Shown: positions 1-8,399, numbered from the stretch's first letter. The stretch: DNA of 45,334 bases from Pseudomonadota bacterium (GCA_021802945.1 JAJZRE010000017.1:1339-46672); one strand, 5' to 3'. Translations and numbers: made by a program. The notes: a model not told the origin generated them from the sequence alone.

Positions 1-1320
1 TTCGGCTGCAGCGACGACGACCTGCTGCGGGTGTTCGCACCCGACCCGGCGCACGCCGCGCGCGGCTGGGAGCGGCTGCTCGCGCTGGCCGTGCAGGCGG
101 ACTGCCCGCCTCTGCTCGCGCGCGCCGCGCAACTGCTGGCCCGCTGGCGCGCCCACTGCGGCATCCTGCCGGTGCACGACCTGCTCGACCGCATCTACTT
201 CGAGGGCGACCTCGAGGCGCGCTACGCCGCCGCCGCGCCCGAAGCGATGCGGCCCCAGGTCGCCGCCAACCTGCGCGCCTTCATGCAGCTGGCGCTGACG
301 CAGGACGCCGGGCGCTACCCGACGCTGGCCGGCTTCATCCGCGAACTCGCCAGCCTGGTCGACGATGCCGACGCCGCACCCGGCGAAGGGCTGGCCGCCG
401 ACGGCGAGGACGCGGTACGCCTCTTGACCATCCACGGTGCCAAGGGGCTGGAAGCGCCGATCGTCTGGCTGCTCGGCGGCAGCGACCAGCAGAAAGGGGA
501 AAGCTACGCGGTGCTGGCGCCGTGGCCGCCGGAGGCTGCGCAGCCGCTGCATTTTTCGCTGTTCGGCCGGCAGGACGAACGCGGCGCGTGCCGCGAAGGC
601 TGGTTCGAGAAAGAGACGGCGCTGGCGCAGCGCGAATCCGACAATCTTTTGTACGTGGCGCTCACCCGCGCCGAGCAGGCGCTGATCGTGAGCGGCGACG
701 CGGACCGGAACGCCTGGCTTGCGCGCGTCGCCGCCGCCTGGCAGGGCATGAACCTGCCGGCCGGCCTGCCGCACGCCGCCGCCCGGAAGGCGGACCGCAT
801 CGTGCCGCCGGCCCGCATCGACGCCCCGGCTATCGGGCAGCGCATCACCATACCGGCTGCGAATCCGGCCGCGGCGAGCGGCGAACTGTTCCATGCCTGC
901 CTGGAACGCCTGGCTCCACCCGGCAGCCCGGTTGATCTAGCGGCGCTGGCGGCGCGCCTGGGGCTGGAAGCCGCGCTCGGCACCATCGAGTCCGCCGCCC
1001 GCACGCTGCTGGCACAACCGCACCTGGCGCGCTTTTTCGATCCGGCGCAGTATCGCCGCGCGCACAACGAACTGACGCTGCTCGACGGCAGCGGCCGCCT
1101 GCAGCGGGTCGACCGCGTGGTGGAATTCGACGACGCGGTGTGGCTGATCGACTACAAGACCGGCGACGACAGCCGCGGTCTGTCCGACGCCGAGCTGGCC
1201 GAGCGCCACCGTGCGCAGCTCGCGGGATACCGTTCCCTGCTCGCGGGACTGTTTCCCGACAAACCGATCCGTGGCGCGCTGCTGCTGGCCGACGGGCGGC
1301 TGATTCATCCGGAGTCCTGA
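1..1320 (+). CDS. UvrD/AddA-type helicase-nuclease, C-terminal part (5' truncated)
   Basis: This is the C-terminal 439 residues of a superfamily 1 helicase fused to a RecB-family nuclease; the reading frame is open from base 1, so the start lies outside the window. The motif VRLLTIHGAKGLEAPIVWL is SF1 motif V, and LLYVALTRAEQALIV is motif VI. Near the C-terminus, VDRVV followed by LIDYKTG is the PD-(D/E)XK nuclease core. Known family role: end resection of double-strand breaks in an AddAB or RecBCD-like complex. An AddB-type partner would be expected just upstream but cannot be seen. The methyltransferase gene begins 2 bases after the stop. The helicase-nuclease class is clear; the choice of AddA over another RecB-like protein is inference. 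Confidence 0.88.
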   Translation, partial: FGCSDDDLLRVFAPDPAHAARGWERLLALAVQADCPPLLARAAQLLARWRAHCGILPVHDLLDRIYFEGDLEARYAAAAPEAMRPQVAANLRAFMQLALTQDAGRYPTLAGFIRELASLVDDADAAPGEGLAADGEDAVRLLTIHGAKGLEAPIVWLLGGSDQQKGESYAVLAPWPPEAAQPLHFSLFGRQDERGACREGWFEKETALAQRESDNLLYVALTRAEQALIVSGDADRNAWLARVAAAWQGMNLPAGLPHAAARKADRIVPPARIDAPAIGQRITIPAANPAAASGELFHACLERLAPPGSPVDLAALAARLGLEAALGTIESAARTLLAQPHLARFFDPAQYRRAHNELTLLDGSGRLQRVDRVVEFDDAVWLIDYKTGDDSRGLSDAELAERHRAQLAGYRSLLAGLFPDKPIRGALLLADGRLIHPES

Positions 1321-1322
1321 AC

Positions 1323-1919
1323 GTGTTCGACAAGCCTTTTTCCGAATCCTGCGTGCAGAACCGCGACCCGATCCTGGCGGTGCTGCGTGTATGGTTCGCC
1401 GACCGCCGCCACGTGCTGGAAATCGGCAGCGGCACCGGCCAGCACGCAGTGTATTTCGGCGCGGAACTGCCGCATCTGCGCTGGCAGACCGCCGACGTGC
1501 CCCCGCACCACGCAGGCATCCATTCGTGGCTCGCCGAGGCGCGGCTGACCAACGTGCTGCCGCCGCTGGCACTCGACGTCAAACAGACCGACTGGCGCAG
1601 CGGCCGCTACGACGCGGTGTTTTCGGCCAACACGCTGCACATCATGAGCTGGCCCGAGGTGGAACAATTTTTCGAAGGCGTGGGCGAGGTGCTGGAAGCC
1701 GGCGGCATCCTGGCGGTGTACGGTCCGTTCAACTACGGCGGTCACTACACGTCGGAGAGCAATGCGCGTTTCGACGCCTGGCTGAAGGCGCGCGACCCGG
1801 CTTCGGGGGTGCGCGATTTCGAGGCGGTGGATGCGCTTGCGCGCGCGCAGGGGCTGCGTCTGCGGCAGGACATCGCCATGCCGGCGAACAACCGCACACT
1901 CGTGTGGCGCATGACCTAG
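1323..1919 (+). CDS. DUF938 family class I SAM-dependent methyltransferase
   Basis: A 198-residue protein starting with GTG two bases after the upstream stop. It opens with FDKPFSESCVQNRDPIL, typical of the DUF938 family, followed by the SAM-binding glycine-rich loop VLEIGSGTGQHAVYF at about residues 31-45 and an acidic/aromatic segment ending in the conserved SANTLHIMSW at about 103-112. The family is predicted to transfer methyl groups; its substrate is not established. A longer frame reaches back into the helicase gene, but the conserved domain begins at this GTG, so the shorter start is preferred. The tight spacing suggests co-transcription with the helicase-nuclease. Confidence 0.85.
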   Translation: MFDKPFSESCVQNRDPILAVLRVWFADRRHVLEIGSGTGQHAVYFGAELPHLRWQTADVPPHHAGIHSWLAEARLTNVLPPLALDVKQTDWRSGRYDAVFSANTLHIMSWPEVEQFFEGVGEVLEAGGILAVYGPFNYGGHYTSESNARFDAWLKARDPASGVRDFEAVDALARAQGLRLRQDIAMPANNRTLVWRMT

Positions 1920-1943
1920 GACGAATTTACCCCGATAGCGGCT

Positions 1944-1970
1944 TTGCCTTGCGGGGGGCTTTGCTATAAC
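1944..1970 (+). promoter_or_regulatory. Possible promoter for the 112-residue protein gene
   Basis: A -10-like TATAAC (1965-1970) lies 28 bases before the ATG at 1999. The nearest -35-like element, TTGCCT (1944-1949), is only 15 bases away, shorter than usual, so the call rests mainly on the -10 hexamer and its position in a short AT-richer gap. Confidence 0.3.
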
Positions 1971-1998
1971 TCAAACATCGTGAAGTTGGGGAATACGC

Positions 1999-2337
1999 AT
2001 GCGCATCGCCGAATTGATCCCGCGCTGGAGCCAGGAGGGGCATGCTCACTCGGACGTACGCGCCTACGCCGTTCATTTGCCACTGCGAGACGCCGCCCGC
2101 ATCGAAGCGCTGCACCTGATGTATCCCGGCCGCAGCGACTCCCAGCTGATGGCCGACCTGATCCGTGCCGCCCTCGACGAACTGGAGGTCGCCATGCCCT
2201 ACATACCGGGCAACCGCGTCATCGCGGAAGACGACTACGGCGATCCCATCTATGAAGACCTCGGACCCACCCCCCGGTTCTATTCGCTCTCGCACGAAAT
2301 CCTGCGCAAGCTGACCACCCCGCCGGAGGACAAATAG
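1999..2337 (+). CDS. Small conserved protein, pilin-assembly/type 1 pili tip-like annotation family
   Basis: A 112-residue soluble protein with no signal peptide or membrane segment. It has an N-terminal helix (MRIAELIPRWSQEG), a segment resembling a ribbon-helix-helix or helical-hairpin motif around VHLPLRDAARIEALHLMYPG (about 25-44) with RSDSQLMADLIRAALDELE after it, and a conserved end around YGDPIYEDLGPTPRFYSLS. From memory it resembles short proteobacterial proteins labelled 'pilin assembly protein' or 'type 1 pili tip component'; that label is weakly founded and no fimbrial genes are nearby. A DNA-binding role through the helical part is also possible. The ATG at 1999 gives the conserved N-terminus. 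Confidence 0.7.
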   Translation: MRIAELIPRWSQEGHAHSDVRAYAVHLPLRDAARIEALHLMYPGRSDSQLMADLIRAALDELEVAMPYIPGNRVIAEDDYGDPIYEDLGPTPRFYSLSHEILRKLTTPPEDK

Positions 2338-2469
2338 CTGTCGAATTAATTTACAGGCCGCACCGCGCCACGTGGAACGCGCAACACACGGTCTTGTTTC
2401 TTATGGTGTTTATTTCCTGGCACAACGATTGCTGAACCCTTCCACACACCGACTCGAACTGCGGACATC

Positions 2470-2709
2470 ATGTACCTTGGCCCGGCTTTTCTATTTGCAG
2501 CATTTGCCAGTCTGTTTTATGTCCCTGGCTTTCTGGACACGCCCCTGGGAACGCTCACGTCGCGCCAGCTCATCTCGGAGCTGCTGTTTTCCGTTTTTGC
2601 GCTGATCGCGCTGGCCGCGCTGGCGCGCTCGATCGAGCTCGATCCGGTGTGGCCATGGCGACCCGGTTTCCGCCGCCTGATGAACGCACTGCTGGGACGG
2701 ACACCGTAG
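2470..2709 (+). CDS. Small hypothetical inner-membrane protein
   Basis: A 79-residue protein with two predicted hydrophobic stretches, about residues 4-21 and 38-57, joined by a short loop (DTPLGTLTSRQ), and a basic tail (WRPGFRRLMNALLGR) that would lie in the cytoplasm. No family is recognised. It sits alone between the 112-residue protein and argJ, 66 bases before argJ. Its hydrophobic/basic layout supports a real gene, but no homologue is recalled. Confidence 0.55.
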   Translation: MYLGPAFLFAAFASLFYVPGFLDTPLGTLTSRQLISELLFSVFALIALAALARSIELDPVWPWRPGFRRLMNALLGRTP

Positions 2710-2775
2710 GCCGCGCCCCCTCAATTTGCCGCCAGCCCGGCATAAAATAGCGGCTTTCCGTTCCGCCCAGCCGCC

Positions 2776-4002
2776 ATGCCCGTCAACCTCATCGCTCCCG
2801 ACCCCGCCTCCCTGCTGCCCGTTGCCGGCGTGCGCCTCGGCATCGCCTCCGCCGGCATCAAGAAACCCGGACGGCGCGACATCACGCTGATCGAACTCGC
2901 TGCGGGCAGCCAGGTCGCCGGCGTGTTCACCCAGAACCGCTTCTGCGCCGCACCGGTGACGGTCTGCAAGCAGCATCTGGCCGGCGGCGCCATCCGCGCG
3001 CTGGTGATCAACACCGGCAACGCCAACGCCGGCACCGGCGAGGAGGGCCTCGCCCGCGCGCGCCGGACCTGCGAGGCGGTGGCGGAGCTGCTCGGCGTGA
3101 AAGCCGAAAACGTGCTGCCGTTTTCCACCGGGGTGATCCTGGAGCCGCTGCCGGTCGACAGGATCCTGCCGGCGCTGCCCGCCGCGCAGGCCGACCTCGC
3201 GCCGAATCACTGGAGCGAGGCCGCGCACGCGATCATGACCACCGACATCGTCGCCAAGGGCGCGTCGCGCCAGGCGTCGGCCGGCGGCAGGACGGTGACG
3301 GTGACCGGCATCGCCAAGGGTTCCGGCATGATCCACCCCAACATGGCGACCATGCTCGGCTACGTGGCGACCGACGCCGCGATCGCGCCCGCCCTGATGC
3401 AGCGGCTGGTGAAGGACGTGGCCGACGTCTCGTTCAACTGCGTCACCGTCGACGGCGACACCTCCACGAATGACAGCTTCATCCTGATCGCCACCGGCCG
3501 GGCCGGGAATGCCGAAATCGCCGACGCCGCGGGGGCGGATTATGCGGCGCTGAAAGCGGCCCTGAGCGACGTCGCCATCGAGCTCGCGCAGGCGATGGCG
3601 CGCGACGGCGAGGGCGCGACCAAGTTCATGACCATTGCCGTCGAAGGCGGGCGCGACCGCGCCGAATGCAAGCAGATCGCCTACGCCATCGCGCGCTCGC
3701 CGCTGGTCAAGACCGCGTTCTTCGCGTCCGACCCCAACCTCGGCCGCATCCTCGCGGCGATCGGCTATGCGGGCGTCGCCGACCTCGACGTCAACGCGCT
3801 GCAGGTGTATCTGGGCGACGTGCTGGTAGCGGAAAAGGGCGGCCGCGCGGCGAGCTACACCGAGGCGCAGGGCGCGGCGGTGATGAAGGCGTCCGAGATC
3901 ACCGTGCGCGTCGTGCTGAATCGCGGCAGCGTCGCTGCCACCGTGTGGACCTGCGACTTCTCCTACGACTACGTCAAGATCAACGCGGAGTACCGTACCT
4001 GA
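2776..4002 (+). CDS. argJ: Bifunctional glutamate N-acetyltransferase / N-acetylglutamate synthase ArgJ
   Basis: A 408-residue ArgJ. It moves the acetyl group from N-acetylornithine to glutamate, recycling acetyl in arginine synthesis, and in many bacteria also makes N-acetylglutamate from acetyl-CoA. The precursor cleaves itself before a threonine; the matching sequence [13 protein letters not shown] is present, with the nucleophile at Thr192. Other family segments include [12 protein letters not shown] near the N-terminus, [12 protein letters not shown], and [16 protein letters not shown] near residue 320. Full length for the family. Whether it is mono- or bifunctional cannot be told from sequence alone. 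The PNPOx gene starts 4 bases after the stop. Confidence 0.96.
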   Translation: MPVNLIAPDPASLLPVAGVRLGIASAGIKKPGRRDITLIELAAGSQVAGVFTQNRFCAAPVTVCKQHLAGGAIRALVINTGNANAGTGEEGLARARRTCEAVAELLGVKAENVLPFSTGVILEPLPVDRILPALPAAQADLAPNHWSEAAHAIMTTDIVAKGASRQASAGGRTVTVTGIAKGSGMIHPNMATMLGYVATDAAIAPALMQRLVKDVADVSFNCVTVDGDTSTNDSFILIATGRAGNAEIADAAGADYAALKAALSDVAIELAQAMARDGEGATKFMTIAVEGGRDRAECKQIAYAIARSPLVKTAFFASDPNLGRILAAIGYAGVADLDVNALQVYLGDVLVAEKGGRAASYTEAQGAAVMKASEITVRVVLNRGSVAATVWTCDFSYDYVKINAEYRT

Positions 4003-4006
4003 TGCC

Positions 4007-4492
4007 ATGAGCGTGCAGCTGACCGTCGAGCAGGCCGCCTTTCTGCAGGGCCCGGTGTCGATCAACGTCGGCGCCAGCGGGCGCGACGGCTGGCCGCGGG
4101 TATGCCGCGCGCAGGGTTGCGTGGTCGCGCGCGACCGCCGCTCGGTGACGCTGCTGCTCTCGGCCCGGCGCGGGCGCGATCTGCTCGACGCACTGGACGC
4201 CGGCAGCGGCATTGCGGCGGTGTTCAGCCGGCCGTCGACGCACGCGACGCTGCAGCTCAAGGCCGCGCATGCGGCACGGGTGACACTGAATGCGGTGCTG
4301 CGCGCCGACAACGGGCGCTATGCGCAGGCCTTCGCCGACGAGCTGATGGGGCTGGGGTTTGGCGCCGAACCGGGGCAAAACCTGATCGCCGTGATGACGA
4401 GCAGCGATCTGGCGGCGCTGCGCTTCACGCCCGACATCGTCTTCGACCAGACGCCCGGCCCCACCGCCGGGCGCGTGCTGGCGGCAGCGTGA
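4007..4492 (+). CDS. Pyridoxamine 5'-phosphate oxidase-like (split-barrel flavin) protein
   Basis: A 161-residue protein of the flavin-reductase/PNPOx split-barrel type. The N-terminal LTVEQAAFLQGPVSINVGASGRDGWPRVCRAQGC and the following strand VTLLLSARRGRDLLDAL match small PNPOx-like proteins that bind FMN or F420-type cofactors, but the true substrate cannot be inferred. It has no signal peptide. It lies 4 bases after argJ, and its stop overlaps the GTG start of the next gene, which itself begins with a second PNPOx-like domain. The paired arrangement suggests the two work in the same redox-sensing or flavin-binding context. Confidence 0.75.
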   Translation: MSVQLTVEQAAFLQGPVSINVGASGRDGWPRVCRAQGCVVARDRRSVTLLLSARRGRDLLDALDAGSGIAAVFSRPSTHATLQLKAAHAARVTLNAVLRADNGRYAQAFADELMGLGFGAEPGQNLIAVMTSSDLAALRFTPDIVFDQTPGPTAGRVLAAA

Positions 4493-5793
4493 AACCAACA
4501 CTCGAATCCCTGCGGTCCTGCCTCGACGGCGCGATCCCCGCCGTCGTCGCCACCTGCGCGCAGGATGGCACGCCCAATGTGGCCTATGCTTCGCAGGTGC
4601 ATTACGTCGATGCCGGGCACGTGGCGCTGTCCTACCAATTCTTCAGCAAGACGCGCGAAAATGTACTCGCCCATCCCTACGCGCAGGTGCAGGTGGTCGA
4701 GCCCGGCAGCTTTCGCCACTTCCGGCTCAAGCTGCATTACCAGCGCACCGAAACCGAAGGACCGCTGTTCGAATACATGAAGGCGCAACTCGCTGGCATT
4801 GCGGCGCAGACCCGCATGGACAAGGTGTTCATGCTGCGCGGCGCGGATATCTACCGGGTGCTCGACATCGAGTCGGTCGATCCCCACATCCCGCCCGCAC
4901 CGCTGCCGTCCGATGCGCTGCTGGGCCTGCGCCGCGCGCTCGACCTGCTGGGCGACGCGGCCGATCTGTCGGATCTGGCCGACCGCGCGCTCGCCGCGCT
5001 GACACCCGGCTTCGGCATCCGCCACGCGCTGCTGCTGATGCTGGACGAGGCCGGCGACGCGCTCTATGCGCTGGGAAGCCTGGGCTATCCGGATTCCGGA
5101 ATCGGCGCCGAAGTGAAGGTCGGCGAGGGCCTCATCGGCGTTGCCGCACGCGAGCGGATTCCCATCCGCATCAACTACCGCACCGGCGACTACACCTACC
5201 AGGCGGCGATGCGCGCGACGCATGCGACCGAGCCGCGCATCCCCCTGCCGCTGCTGGCCAATCCGCACAGCCGCATCGCCGTGCCGCTCATCCACGGCGG
5301 CCGGATCATCGGCGTGCTTTACGCCGAAAGCGAACACGACGCTTTCTTCAGCCACGCCGACGAGGATGCGCTGGTCGTCTACGCCCGCCACCTTGCCGTG
5401 CTGGTCGCGCAGGCCGCGTGCGAATCCGACGACGCCGAGCCCGCGCACATCGAGCCCGCTGCGCGGCCCAGCGGCGCGCCGCTCGCGGTGCGCTACTTCG
5501 CCGCCGACCACAGCGTCTTCGTCGACAACGACTACCTCATCAAGGGCGTGGCCGGCAGCATCCTGTGGACGCTGCTCAACGAACACGCCGCCAACGGCCG
5601 CCGCGACTTCTGCAACCGCGAGCTGCGGCACGACCCGCGCCTGCCGCTGCCCGACGTCGGCGACAACCTGGAGACGCGCCTGATCCTGCTGCAGCGCCGC
5701 CTCGCCGAACGCTGCCCGGCGATCGCGCTGGAAAAGACCGGGCGCGGACGCTTCCGGCTGAGCGTGGAGCGCCCGCTGCAACTCAGTACCTGA
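4489..5793 (+). CDS. PNPOx-like domain + GAF domain + C-terminal winged-helix-like region
   Basis: A 434-residue multidomain protein starting at GTG and overlapping the previous stop by 4 bases (GTGA). Residues about 1-130 form a PNPOx-like flavin split barrel (AIPAVVATCAQDGTPNVAYASQ). About 145-310 is a GAF domain (GLRRALDLLGDAADLSDLADRALAAL through RIAVPLIHGGRIIGVLYAES). About 325-434 is a basic C-terminal region (DNDYLIKGVAGSILWTLLNE, then LETRLILLQRRLAER and GRGRFRLSV) that looks like a winged-helix or other DNA-binding fold. A cytoplasmic redox- or ligand-responsive regulator is inferred. It ends 7 bases from the convergent E1beta gene. The first two domains are more certain than the third. 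Confidence 0.75.
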   Translation: MKPTLESLRSCLDGAIPAVVATCAQDGTPNVAYASQVHYVDAGHVALSYQFFSKTRENVLAHPYAQVQVVEPGSFRHFRLKLHYQRTETEGPLFEYMKAQLAGIAAQTRMDKVFMLRGADIYRVLDIESVDPHIPPAPLPSDALLGLRRALDLLGDAADLSDLADRALAALTPGFGIRHALLLMLDEAGDALYALGSLGYPDSGIGAEVKVGEGLIGVAARERIPIRINYRTGDYTYQAAMRATHATEPRIPLPLLANPHSRIAVPLIHGGRIIGVLYAESEHDAFFSHADEDALVVYARHLAVLVAQAACESDDAEPAHIEPAARPSGAPLAVRYFAADHSVFVDNDYLIKGVAGSILWTLLNEHAANGRRDFCNRELRHDPRLPLPDVGDNLETRLILLQRRLAERCPAIALEKTGRGRFRLSVERPLQLST

Positions 5794-5800
5794 GTCTTTT

Positions 5801-6796
5801 TCAGGACGCCGCGAGCGCCTCGCGCCCGGCCGCCGCCTCGGCCAGCATCCCCCGCACCGCCTGCACCACGGCCTCGACGCTCGGCAGCGCGGCCTGTTCC
5901 AGCACCCACGAGGATGCGGCGGGCGCGTCCGGCCCGGTCAGGCGCACGACCGGTGCGCGCAGGGCGTCGAATGCGCGGGTGGCGGCAAGCGCGGCCAGTT
6001 CCGCCGCCAGGCCGCACAGGCCGCTGGCTTCGGTGACGACGACCAATCGCCCGGTCTTGCGCAGCGAGTTCAGCAGCGTCGCCTCGTCGAGCGGCTTCAA
6101 CGTGCGCAGATCGATCACCTCGGCGGCGATGCCCTGCGCCTGCAGCTGCGCGGCCGCCTGCAGGCAGACCTCGACCGTCTTCGCGTAGCCCACCAGCGTC
6201 ACGTCGTTTCCCATGCGGCGCACCGCGGCCTGGCCAAGCGGGACAAGATGATCCGCCGTGTCGGGCACGTCGCCTTCCTGATGCAGCAGGGCCAGATCGC
6301 TGAAGAACAGCACCGGGTCGTCGTCGCGGATGGCGGCCTTGAGCAGGCCCTTGCAGTCCGCCGCGGTCGACGGCATCACCACCTTCAGGCCCGGCGCGTG
6401 CGCGAACATCGCTTCCAGGTTGTGGTTGTGCTGCGCGCCGACGCACCAGCCGCTGCCGGTCATGCTCATCGCGACCAGCGGAAAGTCGAACTGCCCGCCC
6501 GACAGGTAGCGCAGCTTGCCGGCGCTGTTCACCAGCGCGTCCATCGCATAGGCGAGGAAGGGCGCGAACAGCAGGTCGACCACCGGCCGCAGGCCGCTGG
6601 CGGCGGCGCCCACCGCGGTGCCGGCGATGACGGCCTCGGCCAGCGGGGTGTTGCGCACGCGCGCCGCGCCGAAATCCTGCACCAGGTCGCGGCGCTTGGT
6701 GGCGACGCCTTCGCCCATCAGGATCACGCGTTCGTCGCGCAGCATTTCCTCGGCCAGCGCCTGGTGGATCGCCTGTTCGATCGTCATGCGGGTCAT
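5801..6796 (-). CDS. Thiamine-diphosphate dehydrogenase E1 component, beta subunit
   Basis: A 331-residue E1beta of the pyruvate/acetoin/branched-chain 2-oxoacid dehydrogenase type. It carries the N-terminal MTIEQAIHQALAEEMLRDE, the glutamate-containing ILMGEGVA, NTPLAEAVIAGTAVGAA, and GAQHNHNLEAMFAHAPGLK, then the C-terminal transketolase-like domain (VIDLRTLKPLDEATLLNSL). With E1alpha it would form an alpha2beta2 enzyme that decarboxylates a 2-oxoacid or cleaves acetoin. The ATG at 6796 is chosen because the longer frame adds only a non-conserved arginine-rich stretch; it overlaps the E1alpha stop as ATGA. No lipoyl E2 or E3 gene is in the window. The substrate is not assignable. Confidence 0.92.
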   Translation of the reverse strand: MTRMTIEQAIHQALAEEMLRDERVILMGEGVATKRRDLVQDFGAARVRNTPLAEAVIAGTAVGAAASGLRPVVDLLFAPFLAYAMDALVNSAGKLRYLSGGQFDFPLVAMSMTGSGWCVGAQHNHNLEAMFAHAPGLKVVMPSTAADCKGLLKAAIRDDDPVLFFSDLALLHQEGDVPDTADHLVPLGQAAVRRMGNDVTLVGYAKTVEVCLQAAAQLQAQGIAAEVIDLRTLKPLDEATLLNSLRKTGRLVVVTEASGLCGLAAELAALAATRAFDALRAPVVRLTGPDAPAASSWVLEQAALPSVEAVVQAVRGMLAEAAAGREALAAS

Positions 6797-7776
6797 GGAC
6801 GGGCTCCTTGTTCGGCATACACGTGACGGGTGAGGGTGCGCGGATCGGGCCACGCGCTCGCCTGGGCGAACGTCACGGCGGCAACGATGCGTGCGGCGGC
6901 CCGTTCGCGCAGCTGCGCGAGTTCGCCGGCATCGAGCGCACCCTGCGCGAGCAGGCGGCCGGCCTGGATTTGCAGGGGATCACGCGCCTGCCAGCGCGCC
7001 AGTTCGTCGGCATCGACGTAGGCCTGGTCGTCGGGCTCGAAGTGCCCGCGCAGCCGGTAGGTGGCGAGCTCGAGGAAACGCGGCCGCCCGTCGGCGCGGA
7101 TCGCGGCAACCGCGTCGCGCGCGGCCTCGTGCACCGCCTCGACGTCGTTGCCGTCGACCGTCGCCACCGGCAGGCCATGGCCTGCGGCCCAGGCGGCGAT
7201 CGCGTTGCCGGGCATGGTCTCGCGGCGGTGCACGAAGGCCTGCCAGTCGTTGTTCTCGCAGACGAACAGCAGCGGCAACTGCCATTGCACGGCGAGATTG
7301 AGCGATTCGTGGAAGATGCCCTCGCAGGCCGCGCCGTCGCCGAAGAACACCGCGACGATCCCGCCCGGCTCGCCGTGTCCCATCTTCTGCGCGAGCGCGA
7401 CGCCGGGCGCCATCGACAGCTCGCCGCCGACGATGGTGGAGGTAAGCACCACGCCGAGCGCCTTCGCCGAAATGTGCAGGCTGCCGCTGCGGCCGCCGCA
7501 GTAGCCGTCGACGCGCCCCAGCACCTCGGCCACCAGGCGTCCGGGATCGGCGCCGCGGGCGATCAGGTGCCCGGCGCTGCGGTGGTTGGTGAGGATACGG
7601 TCGCGCGCCTCCAGCGCGCCGGCCACGCCGACGGCGCAGGCCTCCTGGCCGACGCTGGCGCAGGTGCCGGGCGCGCCGGCGCGCTGGAGTTCGGCCAGTT
7701 TCTCCTCGTAGGCGCGGACCAGCAGCATCGCCTCCAGCCTGCGGATGGCTTCGGCCGCCGAGCCCTCCACGCTCAT
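6793..7776 (-). CDS. Thiamine-diphosphate dehydrogenase E1 component, alpha subunit
   Basis: A 327-residue E1alpha. The thiamine-diphosphate motif is seen as FFGDGAACEGIFHESLNLA ending in VCENN (GDG...NN, about residues 161-191). Also present are HRSAGHLIARGAD, GGRSGSLHI, and the loop YRLRGHFEPDD that corresponds to the phosphorylation-loop region of mitochondrial E1. It is about the length of acetoin dehydrogenase and BkdA-type subunits and lacks an N-terminal extension. The ATG at 7776 overlaps the cytochrome stop as ATGA, and its own stop overlaps E1beta, so the three genes are translationally coupled. Pyruvate, acetoin and branched-chain 2-oxoacids remain open as substrates. Confidence 0.92.
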   Translation of the reverse strand: MSVEGSAAEAIRRLEAMLLVRAYEEKLAELQRAGAPGTCASVGQEACAVGVAGALEARDRILTNHRSAGHLIARGADPGRLVAEVLGRVDGYCGGRSGSLHISAKALGVVLTSTIVGGELSMAPGVALAQKMGHGEPGGIVAVFFGDGAACEGIFHESLNLAVQWQLPLLFVCENNDWQAFVHRRETMPGNAIAAWAAGHGLPVATVDGNDVEAVHEAARDAVAAIRADGRPRFLELATYRLRGHFEPDDQAYVDADELARWQARDPLQIQAGRLLAQGALDAGELAQLRERAAARIVAAVTFAQASAWPDPRTLTRHVYAEQGARP

Positions 7777-8264
7777 CGGGCCACCTGCGTCGGCAGGTTT
7801 TTCGGCGTGAAATCGAGATACGGCGTGGCGACCTGACCACCCGGCGGCACGTAGGCCGGCGCAGGCTGGCCTTTTGCGCCCAGGCTGCGCACGTAGCGAT
7901 AGACCGCCCTGAGGTCGGCGTCGCTCATGGCCCGCAGCGAGGGCGCCGGCATGGGCGGACGCATCGGCTGGCGCGCCCGCACGAGCCAGGCCTGCTCGTC
8001 CATCTCCTGGAACAGCTTGCGCAGATTGGCGGGGTAGGTCGTGCCCCACGGTCCGCGCCAGCCCATCGCGTCGCCGGTGAGCCACTCCGTTTCGGGCACC
8101 TGGCCGTCTTTCTGCATGTAGCCCGGGGTATGGCAGTCATTGCACCCCGAGATCTGGACCAGATAGCGGCCGTGGCGGATGTCGGCTGTGTCGCCCTGGC
8201 CCCAGGCCGCGAGGGGAATCAGGCCCGCGAGCAGCACCCCCGCGATTTTCGTGGATGTATTCAT
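7773..8264 (-). CDS. Exported c-type cytochrome, first gene of the E1 operon
   Basis: A 163-residue monohaem cytochrome c. Residues 1-22 form a signal peptide (MNTSTKIAGVLLAGLIPLAAWGQG), followed by HGRYLVQISGCNDCHTPGY with one CXXCH haem site at about residues 41-45. The segment GWRGPWGTTYPANLRKLF and a methionine-rich stretch (MRPPMPAPSLRAM) offer a candidate axial Met. The C-terminus ends in PYLDFTPKNLP. The ATG at 8264 is preceded by a strong GGAGAGGA ribosome site, so the 12-residue upstream extension is rejected. It would act in the periplasm, whereas the coupled E1 subunits have no export signal. The family resembles cytochromes that serve periplasmic dehydrogenases, but no such enzyme is adjacent. 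Confidence 0.88.
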   Translation of the reverse strand: MNTSTKIAGVLLAGLIPLAAWGQGDTADIRHGRYLVQISGCNDCHTPGYMQKDGQVPETEWLTGDAMGWRGPWGTTYPANLRKLFQEMDEQAWLVRARQPMRPPMPAPSLRAMSDADLRAVYRYVRSLGAKGQPAPAYVPPGGQVATPYLDFTPKNLPTQVAR

Positions 8265-8313
8265 GTCCTCTCCTTCCCTGTCCGCCGGGCGCCGGTGCAC
8301 CCGAACGGGCAGA

Positions 8314-8380
8314 GCTTAGGCGGATTGCCGGTCGCGCGTTGATAAGTCTTTGCTAGCAGAAACCTAAATTTTTCCTAAGC
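8314..8380. promoter_or_regulatory. Divergent intergenic region with repeated CCTAA/TTAGG motifs
   Basis: The 135-bp gap between the cytochrome-E1 operon and the DUF815 gene holds GCTTAGG (8314-8320) and, in the other orientation, CCTAA (8363-8367) and CCTAAGC (8374-8380). The last two are spaced 11 bp, about one helical turn. This is compatible with a regulator site serving either direction; no clear -35/-10 pair was found. Confidence 0.3.
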
Positions 8381-8399
8381 CTGCGGCTAGAATCCCCGC

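Noticed and set aside
2372-2605. 77-residue plus frame before the small membrane protein
   Set aside because: Overlaps the 2470-2709 frame, which has a better hydrophobic layout; Arg/Ser-rich end typical of a shadow.
2491-4311. 606-residue minus-strand frame opposite argJ
   Set aside because: It lies antisense to a clear ArgJ and has the His/Arg/Gly-rich composition of a reverse-frame shadow in GC-rich DNA.
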